A stretch of DNA of 64,000 bases from Nocardioides coralli. GTDB lineage: Bacteria > Actinomycetota > Actinomycetes > Propionibacteriales > Nocardioidaceae. The translations under genes were made by a program, and so were the position numbers. The notes beneath the pieces were generated by a model that was not told where the DNA came from, searched no databases, and saw nothing but the letters and a program-made list of their open reading frames with translations. The DNA is taken from NCBI RefSeq assembly GCF_019880385.1, contig NZ_CP082273.1, forward strand, positions 1,922,001 through 1,986,000, written 5' to 3'. This document shows, piece by piece, positions 25,902-33,843 of the stretch (within the stretch, counting starts at the first letter, position 1; every line of letters begins with the position of its first letter).

Positions 25902-27991
25902 CGCCGAGCACCACTGGTGGCCGCGCGTTGCGGGGCTCCGGGTGTTGGCATCGCCGGGGTCGTCGCAGCATCGCGGCGTACCCGGGCCGCGCGCAGTCCG
26001 TTGAGGATGACGAGCACCTCGGCGAGCTCGTGGACCAGGACGACCTCCGCCAACCCGAGGGCTCCCACCAGTGCCAGCGGGACCAGGACGACGATGATCG
26101 CCAGGGCGAGGCCGATGTTGCCGGTCATGATCCGGCGTCCGCGGCGGGCGTGGTCCAGGGCGAGCGGGATCTGGCGCAGGTCGTGACCGGTGAACGCCAC
26201 GTCGGCTGACTCGACCGCCGCCGCGGAGCCGGTCGCCCCCATCGCGATCCCGACGGTAGCGGCGGCGAGCGCTGGTGCGTCGTTGATGCCGTCGCCGATC
26301 ATCGCGGTCGGCGTACGGCTCGCGCGTGAGGCCACCTCGTCGGCCTTGTCCGCTGGGAGCTGCTCAGCCCGTACGTCGCAGATGCCGGCCTCATTCGCTA
26401 GCGCCCCGGCGGTCCGGCGGTTGTCGCCGGTGAGCATCAGCACCTCGATGCCGCGCGCACGCAACATGGAGACTGCCTCCGCGGCCTCAGGTCGCAGCTC
26501 GTCACGGACGCCGATCACACCAGCGACCTGCTCGTCGACCGCCAGAACGACGATGCTCATCCCCTGCGCGGCCATGTCGTCGGCCTCTCGCTGAAGGCCT
26601 CGGGGTGCGACCCAGCGGGCACTGCCCACCCGTACGGCCCGACCGTCGACGGTGCCGACTACCCCGTGCCCAGCGTGCTCTTCGACGCCGGTCGCCGGTG
26701 TGGCCGTGCTGCTGGCAGCTCGGACTGCCTCGGCGAGCGGGTGGGTGCTGGTCGCCTCGAGTGCCGCGGCGTAGCCGAGCACCTGGTCGCGCGAGAAGCC
26801 CTGTGTCGTGGCCACGGCCACGACCTCAGGCTGGTTTCGGGTCAGGGTGCCCGTCTTGTCCAGCGCCACCGTGGTGACGGTTCCCAGTTGCTCGAAGGCC
26901 TGTCCGGACTTGATGACCACACCGAGCCTGCTCGCCGAACCGATGGCCGAGATGACGGTGACCGGCACCGCGATGGCCATGGCGCACGGCGACGCCGCCA
27001 CCAGCACGACCAGCGCCCGTTCCAACCACATACCCGGGGCGTCGCTCAGCAGACCGAGGAGCGCGACGCTCGCTGAGAGGAAAAGCACTCCCGGGACCAG
27101 CGGCCGGGCGATGCGGTCGGCCAAGCGCGCTCGGTCACCCTTTCGGGCATGGGCCTGCTCGACCAGCCGCACGATCTGCGTCAGCGAGTTGTCCGTACCA
27201 GCGGCGGTGGCGCGGATCCGGAGCGTGCCGGAGCCGTTGACGGATCCGGCGGACACCTCGTCCCAAGGCCCGACCGCGACCGGGATCGACTCGCCGGTGA
27301 TGGCGGCGGTGTCGAGGCTCGAGGCGCCCTCCTCGACGATACCGTCCGTGGACACGCGCTCGCCCGCACCGACGACCAGAATGTCGCCCACCTGGAGGTC
27401 GACGGCCCTCACCAGGCCCTCGTGGCCGCGACGCTCGACCCGGGCCGTGTCGGGGATGAGTGCGAGCAGCGCGCGGAGGCCGTGCTGCGCCTTGTCCATC
27501 GCGCGTTCTTCGAGCGCCTCGGCGATGGAGAAGAGAAAGGCCAGGGCCGCCGCCTCCCCGAAGCGTCCCAACGCCACCGCGCCGACAGCCGCGATCGTCA
27601 TCAGGAGCCCGACCCCGAGTCGGCCACGGCGCAACCGACGCAGGGCCCCGGGCACGAATGTCCACGCCCCGGCGGCGAGAGATCCGATCTCGAGGACCAG
27701 GTGCACCCGCTCGGCGTCGAACCGACCGACCACCAGGCTGGCAGCGAGCAGCACGCCGGACAGGGCGGGAAGCAGGAGCGTCCGGTCACGCCACCACGGC
27801 GTGAGCTGCTCGTGGGCCAGGGGCACATCGGCCGGGACGGCCCGCGGTCCACAGCAGTCGTCGTCCGGGTCATGACCAGCCGGGACGTCGGCGCCCCCTG
27901 CACTCACGGGCGGCCCACCCAGCAGCGTCAACCTCTGCCGTGCGTCGCCGGAAGGCGTCGGCTCATCGGGACCGCAGCACTCGCGGCTCAC
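25898..27991 (-). CDS. SPC-type P1B ATPase (CtpG/CmtA-like metal exporter)
   Basis: A 697-residue metal ATPase with no classic Cys-X2-Cys domain but two N-terminal Cys-Cys pairs (ECCGPD and DDCCGPRA). The membrane site is SPC (AASPCAMAIAVP) and the late helix has HELAEVLVILNGLR, the P1B-4 pattern. TGES, DKTGT, STHP and GDGIND are intact. P1B-4 pumps move Co, Zn, Cd or Fe. Here the upstream sensor has CmtR cysteines, so Cd or Pb export is the best prediction. The GTG at 27991 overlaps the regulator stop (GTGA). Confidence 0.9.
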   Translation of the reverse strand: MSRECCGPDEPTPSGDARQRLTLLGGPPVSAGGADVPAGHDPDDDCCGPRAVPADVPLAHEQLTPWWRDRTLLLPALSGVLLAASLVVGRFDAERVHLVLEIGSLAAGAWTFVPGALRRLRRGRLGVGLLMTIAAVGAVALGRFGEAAALAFLFSIAEALEERAMDKAQHGLRALLALIPDTARVERRGHEGLVRAVDLQVGDILVVGAGERVSTDGIVEEGASSLDTAAITGESIPVAVGPWDEVSAGSVNGSGTLRIRATAAGTDNSLTQIVRLVEQAHARKGDRARLADRIARPLVPGVLFLSASVALLGLLSDAPGMWLERALVVLVAASPCAMAIAVPVTVISAIGSASRLGVVIKSGQAFEQLGTVTTVALDKTGTLTRNQPEVVAVATTQGFSRDQVLGYAAALEATSTHPLAEAVRAASSTATPATGVEEHAGHGVVGTVDGRAVRVGSARWVAPRGLQREADDMAAQGMSIVVLAVDEQVAGVIGVRDELRPEAAEAVSMLRARGIEVLMLTGDNRRTAGALANEAGICDVRAEQLPADKADEVASRASRTPTAMIGDGINDAPALAAATVGIAMGATGSAAAVESADVAFTGHDLRQIPLALDHARRGRRIMTGNIGLALAIIVVLVPLALVGALGLAEVVLVHELAEVLVILNGLRAARVRRDAATTPAMPTPGAPQRAATSGARR

Positions 27992-28344
27992 CGCTGGACC
28001 TCTGCGCCGCAGCAGCCGAGAGGGCACGCCTCGCCCAGGCACCCGGAACCGTCGTCGACGGCGACCACCACGTCGAGCAGCAGCGAAATGGCCTCACCCA
28101 GGTGGGGATCGGCGATGCGGTAGCTGGTGCGCCTGCCCTCCGGCTCGGCGACCACGAGTCCACAGCCCAGGAGGCAGGCGAGGTGATTGGACACGTTGGT
28201 CCTCGTCAAGTCCAGCTCCTGCGCCAACAGCGCCGGGTAGCCGGGCTTTCCAACGAGTTTCATCAGTATCCGGGCACGCGTTGGGTCGGCCATGGCTCGT
28301 CCCAGACGAGTCATCACCTCAACCCGCGAAGCAATGGTCAGCAC
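27988..28344 (-). CDS. cmtR: CmtR-type ArsR/SmtB metal sensor
   Basis: A 118-residue winged-helix repressor. Cysteines fall at 57 and 61 in the recognition helix (NHLACLLGC) and at 102 (GSGC), exactly the three positions that bind Cd(II)/Pb(II) in Mycobacterium tuberculosis CmtR. An extra Cys cluster follows (GEACPLGCC). The GTG at 28344 is six bases after a TATGGT hexamer (28351-28356), so translation is probably leaderless. A GGTCAGC-type palindrome spans the start and -10, consistent with autorepression. The SPC-type ATPase is the target gene. Confidence 0.93.
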   Translation of the reverse strand: MLTIASRVEVMTRLGRAMADPTRARILMKLVGKPGYPALLAQELDLTRTNVSNHLACLLGCGLVVAEPEGRRTSYRIADPHLGEAISLLLDVVVAVDDGSGCLGEACPLGCCGAEVQR

Positions 28345-28376
28345 AGGCTGACCATAACTCTGACGGGACTAGTCAG
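28336..28376. promoter_or_regulatory. two TGAC-type dyads at the cmtR promoter
   Basis: GGTCAGC-N4-GCTGACC (28336-28353) overlaps the start codon and -10 hexamer. CTGAC-N7-GTCAG (28360-28376) lies just upstream. Both are probable CmtR operators, giving metal-inducible expression. Confidence 0.65.
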
Positions 28377-28466
28377 CAAGCGCTGACCTGTTCGGCGAGG
28401 GGCGCTTCAACGGCGGAGCCCCTGCGCGGGCCGGTTCGTCGCGCCATCGCACGGGCCGCGTCGGCG

Positions 28467-28889
28467 CTACTGCGTGACGAACTCGGTGAAGTAGATGTCC
28501 ATGAGCTCCCCCTCGTACAGCTCCAGGATCCGCTCCTTCAGCTCCGACTTGAGGGCGTCTCGGGACTTGGTGTTGGCGACCTCGTCGACGGGCAGTCCCG
28601 AGAAGACCTCGATGGCGGCGTCGAGGGCACGGCTGCCGTCGACCTCCTCCTCCACGTCCAAGGTGGCCTGGAGAGCGATCGCCACTCGCAGGTAGTGACC
28701 ATCCGCCAGGTTGACCTGGATCGGTTCCAAGGCGACCACTTCGCCTGGCTCGGGGACCACTTGTGGAGTCGGCCTGAGCAGAAACCAGTAGGCGGCTCCC
28801 CCAATGAGGGCAACTAGCGCGACGACGATGATCAGCTTCCTCCGAGAGGTGCCCCTTCGGCGGTCAGATGCATCCTCCGTTGTGTCCAC
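28467..28889 (-). CDS. orphan FliL-like membrane protein
   Basis: A 140-residue protein with one N-terminal membrane segment (KLIIVVALVALIGGAAYWFLL) and an extracytoplasmic domain of the FliL type (VALEPIQVNLADGHYLRVAIALQ, ending ELMDIYFTEFVTQ). FliL normally supports the flagellar stator, but no flagellar gene is nearby, and FliL-like stomatin-type domains may scaffold other membrane complexes. The GTG at 28889 is preferred over an upstream ATG because GCAGGAGA lies just before it. It is divergent from the exported SH3/peptidase-like gene, 214 bp apart. Confidence 0.75.
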   Translation of the reverse strand: MDTTEDASDRRRGTSRRKLIIVVALVALIGGAAYWFLLRPTPQVVPEPGEVVALEPIQVNLADGHYLRVAIALQATLDVEEEVDGSRALDAAIEVFSGLPVDEVANTKSRDALKSELKERILELYEGELMDIYFTEFVTQ

Positions 28890-28983
28890 GTCTCTCCTGC
28901 TTTCAACAGACTCTCTGGGATGCGTCATCCCGACGGTCACGACGCACGTCAAATCGGCCTCGAATCGCCGAACCTGAGGCATC

Positions 28984-29000
28984 TACTACCAGGCATAGTT
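28984..29000. promoter_or_regulatory. weak TACTAT-N5-ATAGTA-like site
   Basis: TACTAC-N5-ATAGTT differs from the two better palindromes at two of twelve arm positions with identical spacing. It lies between the divergent FliL-like and exported SH3/peptidase-like genes, so the BlaI-type regulator might act here too. It also falls in the loop of a longer inverted repeat, CTGAGGC (28974-28980) and GCCTCAG (29004-29010). Confidence 0.3.
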
Positions 29001-29043
29001 GACGCCTCAGCTCGGTCGATGCTTCACTCGGTCACCTCTCGGG

Positions 29044-29067
29044 CGTCGAGGGCCGTAAGCCTCGACG
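29044..29067 (+). promoter_or_regulatory. 5' leader hairpin before exported SH3/peptidase-like gene
   Basis: CGTCGAGG-N8-CCTCGACG, a perfect 8-bp stem followed by TTT, 37 bases before the start codon. It could be an attenuator or mRNA stabiliser. It does not resemble a c-di-AMP riboswitch that I can confirm. Confidence 0.4.
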
Positions 29068-29103
29068 TTTACCCCCGCCGGCAACCGCAAAGGATTCAGC
29101 GCT

Positions 29104-30000
29104 GTGGCTGAGCACCGCCACAAGCGGGAGACCAATGCCCGCAAGTTCCGTGTCCGCGTCCCGAAGGCACCTTTCGTGGCCGCCCCTCTCGCCCTCGTGG
29201 CGACCCTGTCTACCGTCGGTGCAGGCGTCCTCGTCGCCAGTCCCGAGACACAGGACCTACTGGCCTCGAGCAGCTCCACCACCACGAGCAGCGGCTCACA
29301 GTCACTCGGTGCCGCCGTCGACCTCTCCGACCGCGCCCGGGTCGTAAGCCGCTCCGGGAGCCGGATCGAGCCCCTGAGTGAGATCGAGAAGATGATCACC
29401 GTCCAGGCGACGGCCAAGGCGATCCGCCGGGCCGACACCCAGCTCTGGACCACCACCACCCTGAACCTGTGGACGACCCCGCAGGAGGCGACCGCCGAGA
29501 AACTCGGCGAGCTCGACGCCGGCAAGAAGGTCCTGGTCACCGGCCGCTCGGCCGCCGGACGGATCGAGATCGTCCTCGATGGCAAGTCACGCTGGGTGAC
29601 GTCCGGCTACCTGTCGGACGAGAAGCCCGACGCCAGCCCACCGGGCCTGGGTGGCACGTGCACCAATGGCACCTCTGTGCCCAGCGGGGTGAGCCCAAAC
29701 ATCGCGGCAGTGCATCAGGCCGTGTGCGCCAACTTCCCGGAGATCACGACTTACGGCACCCTCCGTGACGATGGCGAGCACTCTCAAGGCATCGCCGTCG
29801 ACATCATGGTGAGCGGCGCGCGGGGACAGGAGGTCGCCGACTTCGTGCGGGCCAACTTCTCCGACCTCGGAGTGAACTATGTGATCCACGCGCAGCAAAT
29901 CTGGTCAGTGGATCGTTCCAGCGAGGGCTGGCGCTACATGGAAGATCGTGGCTCCGTCACGGCCAACCACTACGACCACGTCCACGTCACGACCTACTGA
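29104..30000 (+). CDS. exported SH3-like and peptidase-like cell-wall protein
   Basis: A 298-residue protein with a basic start, a membrane/signal segment (APLALVATLSTVGAGVLVAS), a Ser/Thr linker, an SH3-like region (TLNLWTTPQE to SRWVTSGYLS) and a C-terminal domain with HSQGIAVDIMV and NHYDHVHVTTY. The spaced His/Asp motifs resemble the metal site of peptidoglycan peptidases and of the related actinobacterial ARB_07466-like C-terminal domain. It probably acts on or binds the cell wall. The GTG at 29104 has AAAGGA ten bases upstream. The substrate is unknown. Confidence 0.75.
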   Translation: MAEHRHKRETNARKFRVRVPKAPFVAAPLALVATLSTVGAGVLVASPETQDLLASSSSTTTSSGSQSLGAAVDLSDRARVVSRSGSRIEPLSEIEKMITVQATAKAIRRADTQLWTTTTLNLWTTPQEATAEKLGELDAGKKVLVTGRSAAGRIEIVLDGKSRWVTSGYLSDEKPDASPPGLGGTCTNGTSVPSGVSPNIAAVHQAVCANFPEITTYGTLRDDGEHSQGIAVDIMVSGARGQEVADFVRANFSDLGVNYVIHAQQIWSVDRSSEGWRYMEDRGSVTANHYDHVHVTTY

Positions 30001-30156
30001 TTCCGCTCTGCCGATTCGACCCTTTAGCCCTCGGACCAGATCGACGCCGAGAGCGCACGACCGAAGTTCTAGGATCCCCTCCGGACATCTCGGGATGGTT
30101 GCTCGTCGGTTCTGATGCCCTTTTGATGACCAAGTGAGGCGGGCCATTGGCGGCTC

Positions 30157-30318
30157 CTGACGACGATGATCGAACACCACGAGGGCGCGATCGAGACGGC
30201 GCAGACCGAGGCAGGCCGAAGGCGACTAACCCCGACGCCACCGAACTGGTCGAGACCAACGAGATGGCGCAGACCGAGGAGAGCCAGACCCATGGAAGAC
30301 CTGATCGCGTTGCAGTAG
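30157..30318 (+). pseudogene. decayed C-terminal end of a DUF305 gene
   Basis: LTTMIEHHEGAIETAQTEAG in one frame, then NPDATELVETNEMAQTEE in a second, then TMEDLIALQ and a stop in a third. Together they match the last part of the intact DUF305 protein at 9907-10509 (MMIEHHEGAIEMAQTQ to TMEDLLESR). At least two indels and no 5' half are present. Confidence 0.75.
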
Positions 30319-30549
30319 TGAAATCCCTCAGCGAACCTGACGCCGAGAACGAGAACGGGTTTGAGCTCTACTACGACATCTGATTCCGGGGTCTCTCTCA
30401 CCTGCGCATAGGTGCCTGAAACGGCGTCTGAGCTGCGAGAACGTCTTTCAACGTCTTTTAGCGTCAGGCGCCGTTTCTCGTTCTTGTGCGTACCCAGTGC
30501 ACCCCACGGCGCGGTGGCATCAGGCCGAACTCAGGACGTCCGGGGCATG

Positions 30550-30867
30550 CTCAACGTGGTGGGTCATCGGGAACACACCTGCGACGTTACGCGGGATTGC
30601 GAACCGCTGCGGCCGACTGCGGTCAACGGCCGAAAGTGGCCGCTGACCTGCAGCAATGCCGAGTTCAGGCATTGCTGGCGTCGGGGACAGGTTGCGGTCT
30701 GTTGCGACTCAAAGCGCGCCCAAACCGCGCCCTGCTGCCAGCAGGCTCCGACCATCGCAAACGCGCGCAAGCACAGGTCCGTACGCGACTCCCGGCCGGG
30801 CGTCCCGGTCAGCACACCTGAAGGTCATGAAGCTCTCCATACACTCCCCCGACGAGCTGGTCGCGGC
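30550..30867 (+). repeat. left copy of diverged direct repeat (DUF4192 5' region)
   Basis: About 318 bp that aligns throughout with 59119-59434 in the same orientation, with many scattered substitutions and a few indels. The last 30 bases are identical in both. The surrounding 30319-30940 holds no intact gene. The tail contains the first 13-14 codons of the DUF4192 gene. Confidence 0.85.
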
Positions 30868-30925
30868 GCCGGTAGGCAGCGCCGGTTACCAATGCCGCAA
30901 CCGACAGCGGTGGAGATCTGCCTAG
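30827..30925 (+). pseudogene. truncated start of a DUF4192 gene
   Basis: The frame begins MKLSIHSPDELVAA, nearly identical to the first 14 residues of the DUF4192 protein at 59394, then changes abruptly to an unrelated PVGSAGYQC stretch and stops after 32 codons. The sequence leaves the repeat at 30867, so this is a junction where the original gene was cut. Confidence 0.75.
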
Positions 30926-30940
30926 GACCGCTTCAGACGA

Positions 30941-31333
30941 CTACTTCGTTCCAGTCGCGGGATTTCCGCCCCTGAGTGACTCCGTCTTGGCGGATGGGTC
31001 CTCGGGAGTCCATTCCGCAGCCCAGAGGGCGATGGCATCGATCACCGGTTCGAGGGCCCGCCCCTTTGCGGTGAGCTGATAGCGGGGAGCTCCAGAGACG
31101 CCGGAGCAGCGCCTTGACACCAGTCCCTCCCCTTCCAGCTCTCGCAGGCGTTCAGCGAGCAGCCGGTCGGACAACCCGGGGATTACCGCGCGGATCTCGC
31201 CGAACCGTCCCGCAGTTCCCATGAGGGTGTGCAAGATGACGCCGTTCCAGCGGCGTCCAAGCAATTCGACGGTGTGATGGAACGACGGGCAATACCGGCG
31301 ACACTCGCCTGATTCGTTCGCCGAGCTCGTCAC
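30941..31333 (-). CDS. HxlR-family transcriptional regulator
   Basis: A 130-residue HxlR-type winged-helix protein. CRRYCPSFHHTVELLGRRWNG provides the usual N-terminal Cys plus helix, then RFGEIRAVIPGLSDRLLAERLRELE forms the recognition part and RYQLTAKGRAL the wing. Such proteins often sense thiol-reactive or electrophilic compounds through Cys. The GTG at 31333 is used, with a weak GGGAG upstream. It is divergent from the DoxX gene, and the ACTTAC-N5-GTAAGT dyad between them is the likely operator. Confidence 0.88.
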   Translation of the reverse strand: MTSSANESGECRRYCPSFHHTVELLGRRWNGVILHTLMGTAGRFGEIRAVIPGLSDRLLAERLRELEGEGLVSRRCSGVSGAPRYQLTAKGRALEPVIDAIALWAAEWTPEDPSAKTESLRGGNPATGTK

Positions 31334-31401
31334 CTCGCACTCCCATCACTTCGCGCCGAATGAATGGTTGACCGAGTCACAGGCTACTGCTATACCTCGT
31401 T

Positions 31402-31418
31402 ACTTACCGAAAGTAAGT
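31402..31418. promoter_or_regulatory. HxlR-type operator before doxX-like gene
   Basis: ACTTAC-N5-GTAAGT, perfect 6-bp arms, 19 bp before the DoxX start and 69 bp before the HxlR start. Such TTAC/GTAA dyads are typical of HxlR-family sites. Confidence 0.6.
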
Positions 31419-31436
31419 GACGAGGATGGAGGAGTC

Positions 31437-31856
31437 ATGGACGTGCTGGTGCTGGCCGGAAGGGTGCTCTTCGCGTTGCTCTTCCTGGGGTCGGGCTTCG
31501 GACACCTCACGCAACGGCAGATGATGGCGGGCTATGCGGCCTCGAAGGGCGTTCCGGCCCCGCAGGTGATGGTCGTGTTGACCGGCCTGCAGATCCTGGC
31601 GGGTGCCATCATGGTGGCGGTGGGAGTCTGGCCCGATGTGGGGGCCTTGCTCCTCGTGGCGTTCCTGGTGCCGACGGCCTTCATCATGCATGGCTTCTGG
31701 GGAGAGACCGACCCTCAGTCCAAGGTCATGGAGCAGACCCAGTTCCTCAAGGACATGTCCCTGGCCGGCGCGGCACTGGTGATGTTCGCGGTGTTCGCAT
31801 ACCTCGGGGACGACCTCGGCCTGGTTCTCCTCGGCCCGCTCTTCGACTTGTCATGA
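31437..31856 (+). CDS. DoxX-family membrane protein
   Basis: A 139-residue four-helix membrane protein with the DoxX pattern (RVLFALLFLGSGFGHLT, then helix 2 VVLTGLQILAGAIMV, AFLVPTAFIMHGFW and ending LGPLFDLS). DoxX proteins are redox-associated membrane proteins of uncertain chemistry, often under HxlR or similar control. The ATG at 31437 has GGAGGAG upstream, which is better than an in-frame extension from 31368. The stop overlaps the next start (ATGA). Confidence 0.88.
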   Translation: MDVLVLAGRVLFALLFLGSGFGHLTQRQMMAGYAASKGVPAPQVMVVLTGLQILAGAIMVAVGVWPDVGALLLVAFLVPTAFIMHGFWGETDPQSKVMEQTQFLKDMSLAGAALVMFAVFAYLGDDLGLVLLGPLFDLS

Positions 31857-32335
31857 GTAGGCCGTCGCTGTCGGATCTGCCGCCTCGCCGTGGACCCCGT
31901 CCCACCACGACCCCGACCAACCCCCACACCCAGCTGGACCAGCAGCCCGGTGACCACTACCCACGACAGCGGCTCATGGCCGAGTTGGCCGCTCTGGACG
32001 TCGTCTGGACCGAATCGATGATCTCCGTTCCCGGCGCCGAGGCGCTCACCCTGAGCCGCGGCGCAGTTGCTCGAGACCCGGACGCGTTCATGATCGGCAC
32101 CGAGTTCGCCCACCTTCACCCAGCCCCCGACCATTCGCTCCACATGGTCTTGCCGCCGAAGGCAGCACGCGCGGCCATTGAGGCCGGTTGGGCCGAACAA
32201 CACCCGATGGCTCGACTCGGAGTGGTCTCCCCCGGCGCAGTCATGGTCTACGCACCCCGCGACGCGCGGGAGGCAGACATCGTCGCCAAGCTCGTCGCGA
32301 CCTCCTACGCCTACGCGGGCGGCACCCTGTCGTGA
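31853..32335 (+). CDS. DUF5519-like (luciferase-family) small protein
   Basis: A 160-residue protein. A Pro-rich N-terminus is followed by a compact alpha/beta part with GAEALTLSRGA, FMIGTEFAHLHPAPDHSLHMVLP and ending AGWAEQHPMARLGVVSPGAVMVYAPRD. The HLHP and HSLHM motifs match the DUF5519 family, sometimes annotated luciferase-domain, with no established reaction. It overlaps DoxX by four bases, so the two are co-translated under HxlR control, suggesting a joint stress-response role. That role is inference. Confidence 0.65.
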   Translation: MSRPSLSDLPPRRGPRPTTTPTNPHTQLDQQPGDHYPRQRLMAELAALDVVWTESMISVPGAEALTLSRGAVARDPDAFMIGTEFAHLHPAPDHSLHMVLPPKAARAAIEAGWAEQHPMARLGVVSPGAVMVYAPRDAREADIVAKLVATSYAYAGGTLS

Positions 32336-32498
32336 GGCGCCTCGGGCGAGGCCACACGAGGTTTCCGCTGCGCCTGGCCCATCGGCCATAACCGATCAGT
32401 CACACCGATCTCACGAAGGGGCGTTGATCCCACTCAAGGGTGGAGTCATGCTGGGCGGATCGACGAACTCGCGGTTGTTTCGTCGGAATGGCCTGGAC

Positions 32499-32897
32499 CT
32501 ACTCCGGCGGTGCGCTTCCGTGCCGGTGAGCCACCTTCCACTCCCCATCCTCGCGCCGGTAGGTCTGGGTGACGCGAAGGGTGTAGGTCTGAGGCGCGCC
32601 GTTGACAGACGTCGAGGTGTGTTCGAAGCCGACGGTGTAAGCGGTGTCCGCATGCACCTCGGCTTCAAGAAGTTCGAACTCGTAGGAAGTGCATTCCGAG
32701 AAGCTCCCTGCGAGATGGGTGAAGAGCTCGTCGAGCTCCTGCTGCCCGCTCGCGTTCCTCCAGGCGCCGAGCACGCTGACGGGGTCGTTCCGTGACCAAA
32801 TGGCGCGGCGCGGCCCAGCGTCACCGTTGTGGGCGGCGATTTCCGCGTCCTTGAGAACCGACTGCACCCAGGCGAGGAACTCCTGACGTTCGGTCAT
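32499..32897 (-). CDS. SnoaL/NTF2-like protein
   Basis: A 132-residue protein with an NTF2-like fold pattern. Helices carry MTERQEFLAWVQSVLKDAEIAAHNGD, then the acidic GPRRAIWSRNDPVSVLG and a beta sheet ending YRREDGEWKVAHRHGS. This matches nuclear transport factor 2/DUF4440-like proteins, used as isomerases, ketosteroid-type enzymes or binding proteins. No specific substrate can be named. The ATG at 32897 has no strong ribosome site. About 258 bp to its right holds no recognisable gene. Confidence 0.75.
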   Translation of the reverse strand: MTERQEFLAWVQSVLKDAEIAAHNGDAGPRRAIWSRNDPVSVLGAWRNASGQQELDELFTHLAGSFSECTSYEFELLEAEVHADTAYTVGFEHTSTSVNGAPQTYTLRVTQTYRREDGEWKVAHRHGSAPPE

Positions 32898-33155
32898 GAG
32901 GTGATTAGTCGCACTTCGGTCAAAGGCATCGGCAGTGGGCGATCCTTGCTCGACGACAGTCAGGGCTCCTCCTCGATGTTCGAGGGGAGACGGCCGAGGG
33001 CTGGTCGCCTCGTTGCGGCTGACGCGGGTAGCGGCAAGTCGTGAGTGCTGGCCCGCATTCCGGAGGAGACCCCGGACTTGCAGCAGCAGCGGGACTGCTC
33101 GCGCTGAAACGCCCCGGGATATCCGGAAGCTCCGGTCCTTGGGAAGGATGGAGTC

Positions 33156-33412
33156 ATGTCGGGGAGTACGTCGACGAGGTACCCGGGCGAGCTGAGTAGG
33201 CGGGCGGTTCGGATGGTCAGCGAGATCCGTACCGATCATGAGTGGGAGTCGGCGGCGATGACCGGGCTCGCTGAGCTGCTCGGGGTTGCACCCCGGAGAC
33301 CGTGCGTGAATGGTGTCGGCAGGCCGGGGTCGACCCCGGCCTGCGGCCGGGAGTGAACCCTCCGGGGGAAGTGCACGGAGTTGAAGCGGGTGAAGTGGGA
33401 GAACGCCGAGCG
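33156..33412 (+). pseudogene. remnant of IS3-family OrfA
   Basis: MSGSTSTRYPGELSRRAVRM through LAELLGVA in one frame, then TPETVREWCRQAGVD in a second and LKRVKWENAER in a third. Together they match IS3 OrfA (helix-turn-helix and leucine-zipper start). Frame changes occur near 33290 and 33380. No OrfB and no terminal repeats are visible, so this is a relic. It differs from the intact element at 62371. Confidence 0.7.
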
Positions 33413-33781
33413 CACGCGCCACGTGCACGACCACGGGCTCACGCAGGGCGGGCGTACTCGAGGGCGTCCCAGTGCAGCGGCCGGTCCGACTCAAGTGCTT
33501 CATACAGCGGCAGCTCACCGCCGGTCAGGATCGCTCGTTTGGGCATCGACGCACGCGTTCGACCCGGCGGCTGGGTGGCAGGCGCAGGGTCAGCCGCCCT
33601 CACAGCCCTGACCCTCAAATCGGACGGATCCTCGGCGAAGCGACGAGGAGGCTCGCCGAGGCGCCGACAACCTGAGCCCTACGAGTAGGACGCGCTCCAT
33701 CCCTTACGCAGGGTCGTAGGCGACCTCGCGACATACCGGCGCGCCGCGTCTTCACTGCGATGTGACACCGTCGTCTACTCT
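33413..33781. other. gene-poor stretch before MMPL gene
   Basis: No frame in this stretch shows a recognisable domain, and the short open frames on both strands look like GC-rich noise. It may be residual IS sequence. The only structured element is the operator just beyond its right end. Confidence 0.4.
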
Positions 33782-33796
33782 TTGCCCGTTGGGCAA
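33782..33796. promoter_or_regulatory. TGCCC-N3-GGGCA operator before MMPL gene
   Basis: TTGCCC-GTT-GGGCAA, a perfect 15-bp palindrome 47 bp before the MMPL start, directly following a TACTCT possible -10 hexamer. The same TGCCC/GGGCA motif occurs at 36789 and 40510. Confidence 0.65.
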
Positions 33797-33843
33797 CGAA
33801 AGGGCGTCCGCTCGGTGTTGCGCCGTCGTCTCCAGGGAGTCCC

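Noticed and set aside
28890..29103. possible c-di-AMP riboswitch before the exported cell-wall gene
   Set aside because: Such riboswitches occur before similar genes in actinobacteria, but I could not match conserved core elements. Only a simple hairpin is supported.
32898..33518. long - strand extension of the SnoaL-like frame to 33518
   Set aside because: The extra N-terminal part has no fold pattern and runs across the IS3 relic. The ATG at 32897 gives a normal-length domain.
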